6,442 nucleotides of DNA, taken from the NCBI GenBank assembly GCA_029077775.1, contig JAQNCU010000178.1, forward strand, positions 1 through 6,442, in the 5' to 3' direction. Every line of letters begins with the position of its first letter. Position 1 is the stretch's first letter. Both the position numbers and the translations under genes were made by a program. The notes beneath the pieces are model-generated. The model saw nothing but the letters and a program-made list of their open reading frames with translations. It had not been told where the DNA came from and made no database searches. This DNA comes from Acidocella sp. GTDB lineage: Bacteria; Pseudomonadota; Alphaproteobacteria; Acetobacterales; Acetobacteraceae. Of the stretch, positions 5,318 through 6,442 are shown one piece after another.

Positions 5318-5333
5318 TGCAACTCCGTTGCAA
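5317..5333. repeat. Perfect palindrome TTGCAAC-N3-GTTGCAA
   Basis: TTGCAACTCCGTTGCAA has 7-bp perfect inverted arms around a 3-bp centre. It lies 28 bp downstream of the aminopeptidase stop and about 200 bp upstream of the marR start. Size and symmetry suit a MarR-type dimer operator. As RNA from the minus strand it could form a short hairpin followed by TGTTTTC, but the stem is AT-rich and the T run is interrupted, so it would be a weak terminator. Confidence 0.5.
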
Positions 5334-5360
5334 CGAAATTAGCCGTCTTCTTGGCGCAAT

Positions 5361-6442
5361 TTATGTTTCTGCGCGATGAGCGTACCGTTCAACGGCGGCA
5401 ACCGTTGCACACAGCGCCTGCGCTTCGCCGCCTTCCGGCCGCCCTGGGCGCGATTGATCATTCCACGCGTATGTGTCGATGTGGGCCCACGGCAGGCTCG
5501 CCGGTACGAAGCGGTTCAAAAACAAGGCCGCGACGATTGCGCCCGCCATCGGCTTCGATCCCACTGTGTTAAAATCAGCAACGTTGCTATCCAACCACGT
5601 GTCATAACCAGGCCATAATGGCAACCGCCAGAGTGGATCATGCGCCGTCGCCCCGCCGGCAAGCAAAGAAGCTGCAAGGTTATCGTCGTTCGAAAACAAA
5701 GCAGGCAGATCGGGCCCTAGTGCAACTCGTGCTGCACCGGTTAATGTTGCGAAATCGATCATCCAGTCCGGGTCAGATGTCGCCGCGTCAGTCAACAGGT
5801 CGGCCAGAACAAGCCGCCCCTCCGCATCCGTATTGCCAACCTCTACCATTAATCCTGCCCGCGTCCGCAGAACGTCGAGAGGTCGCATCGCATGACCCGA
5901 AATACTATTTTCGACGCACCCAATCCGCACATCCAATCGTACCGGCAACTCGAGCGCCATGATGGCATACGCTACCCCCAGAGTGATTGCCGCACCCCCC
6001 ATATCCTTCTTCATCCGTAACATCGCGCTGCTGGGTTTGATGTCGTAGCCGCCGGTGTCAAAGCAAACACCTTTGCCGCAAAGCGCGATCAAAGGCTTTC
6101 TTGCATCATGGCCCCACTGAAACCGCAGCATCTGCGGCGCCCGACTCGACCCCGCTCCAACAGCCGTCAGTGCAGGGTATCCCTCCGCGAGAGCATCTCC
6201 GGTAACCCGCTCGACCGATGCGCCGAACGCGCTTGCCACCTCAGCCCCCGCATCTGCCAGTTCGGCAGGCCCCAGAATATTTGCAGGTGTATTGATTAGA
6301 TCACGGGCGAAACAGATTGCCCGCGCCAGGTGAGCCGGCCGCAATTGGTCGTCCGAAATAGCAATCAACGCACTTCCGTTCACCGACGATTTGAACCGGT
6401 CGTACCGATAGGCACCCGTCGCAATTCTGAACAGCGCATCGT
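5361..6442 (-). CDS. Leucyl aminopeptidase family protein (peptidase M17), 5' end outside the window
   Basis: M17 enzymes are cytosolic, two-metal hexameric aminopeptidases that release N-terminal residues from peptides. The frame is open to the right edge (359 residues visible). The upstream part includes ATGAYRYDRFK, a typical N-terminal-domain end of the family, so the GTG at 6383 is internal. Numbering from that GTG, the metal and active-site residues are all present: Lys104 and Asp109 (CGKGVCFDTGG), Lys116 (DIKP), Asp127 (MKKDMGG), and Asp186, Glu188 and Arg190 in the signature NTDAEGRL (5811-5834). DFATLTGAARVALG and the C-terminal HIDTYAWND also fit. About 100 N-terminal residues are likely missing. 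This resembles the shorter alphaproteobacterial M17 paralogue rather than classical PepA, so I give no symbol. The stop is TAA at 5363-5361. No strong terminator follows. Confidence 0.93.
   Translation of the reverse strand, partial: DALFRIATGAYRYDRFKSSVNGSALIAISDDQLRPAHLARAICFARDLINTPANILGPAELADAGAEVASAFGASVERVTGDALAEGYPALTAVGAGSSRAPQMLRFQWGHDARKPLIALCGKGVCFDTGGYDIKPSSAMLRMKKDMGGAAITLGVAYAIMALELPVRLDVRIGCVENSISGHAMRPLDVLRTRAGLMVEVGNTDAEGRLVLADLLTDAATSDPDWMIDFATLTGAARVALGPDLPALFSNDDNLAASLLAGGATAHDPLWRLPLWPGYDTWLDSNVADFNTVGSKPMAGAIVAALFLNRFVPASLPWAHIDTYAWNDQSRPGRPEGGEAQALCATVAAVERYAHRAET

Noticed and set aside
5618..5962. 114-codon + strand frame opposite the M17 aminopeptidase
   Set aside because: It lies wholly within a gene with all M17 catalytic residues. 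The Arg/Pro/Gln-rich product is typical of an antisense shadow.
6381..6383. GTG 6383 as the start of the aminopeptidase
   Set aside because: The frame continues upstream to the window edge and encodes the family-typical GAYRYDRFK, so the gene is cut by the window and is not starting here.

Overview
The window looks like a core-chromosome segment of an alphaproteobacterium, probably from the Rhodospirillales/Acetobacteraceae side. That placement is inference from the style of infC (leader MARLPAPPTPPSREGPRVNE), the presence of a hopanoid gene (hpnG-like), and the pairing of lolA and xthA. Base composition is moderate by eye and looks even across the genes. I see no insertion sequence, phage gene, CRISPR array, tRNA or rRNA.

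Left part, + strand (1-1744): the 3' end of truA (tRNA pseudouridine synthase A), a 93-bp gap that serves as the infC leader, infC (translation initiation factor IF3) starting at a rare ATA codon at 544, and, 19 bp later, an hpnG-like adenosylhopane nucleosidase/phosphorylase starting at TTG.

Middle and right, - strand (5120 down to 1733): a compact set that reads marR-type regulator, lolA, class-I glutamine amidotransferase-like hydrolase (peptidase C26, PuuD-like), fumarylacetoacetate hydrolase (FAH) family protein, xthA (exonuclease III). marR/lolA and FAH/xthA overlap by 4 bp, and the other junctions are 24 and about 69 bp, so the set is probably one transcript. It ends head-to-head against hpnG, and the two 3' ends overlap by 12 bp.

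Far right, - strand (6442 down to 5361): most of an M17 leucyl aminopeptidase, whose 5' end lies outside the window. A gap of about 240 bp separates it from the marR start. The gap holds a perfect palindrome (TTGCAAC-N3-GTTGCAA), a second palindrome inside a tentative promoter, and a 58-codon open frame with a good Shine-Dalgarno sequence that could be a small gene.

Most of the window is housekeeping: tRNA modification, translation initiation, hopanoid lipid side-chain maturation, peptide turnover, lipoprotein transport and DNA repair. The parts that deserve a second look are the infC start and infC-hpnG linkage, the two uncharacterised hydrolases in the marR-lolA-xthA set, and the marR upstream region. 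I found no clear evidence of a new defence or mobile system.
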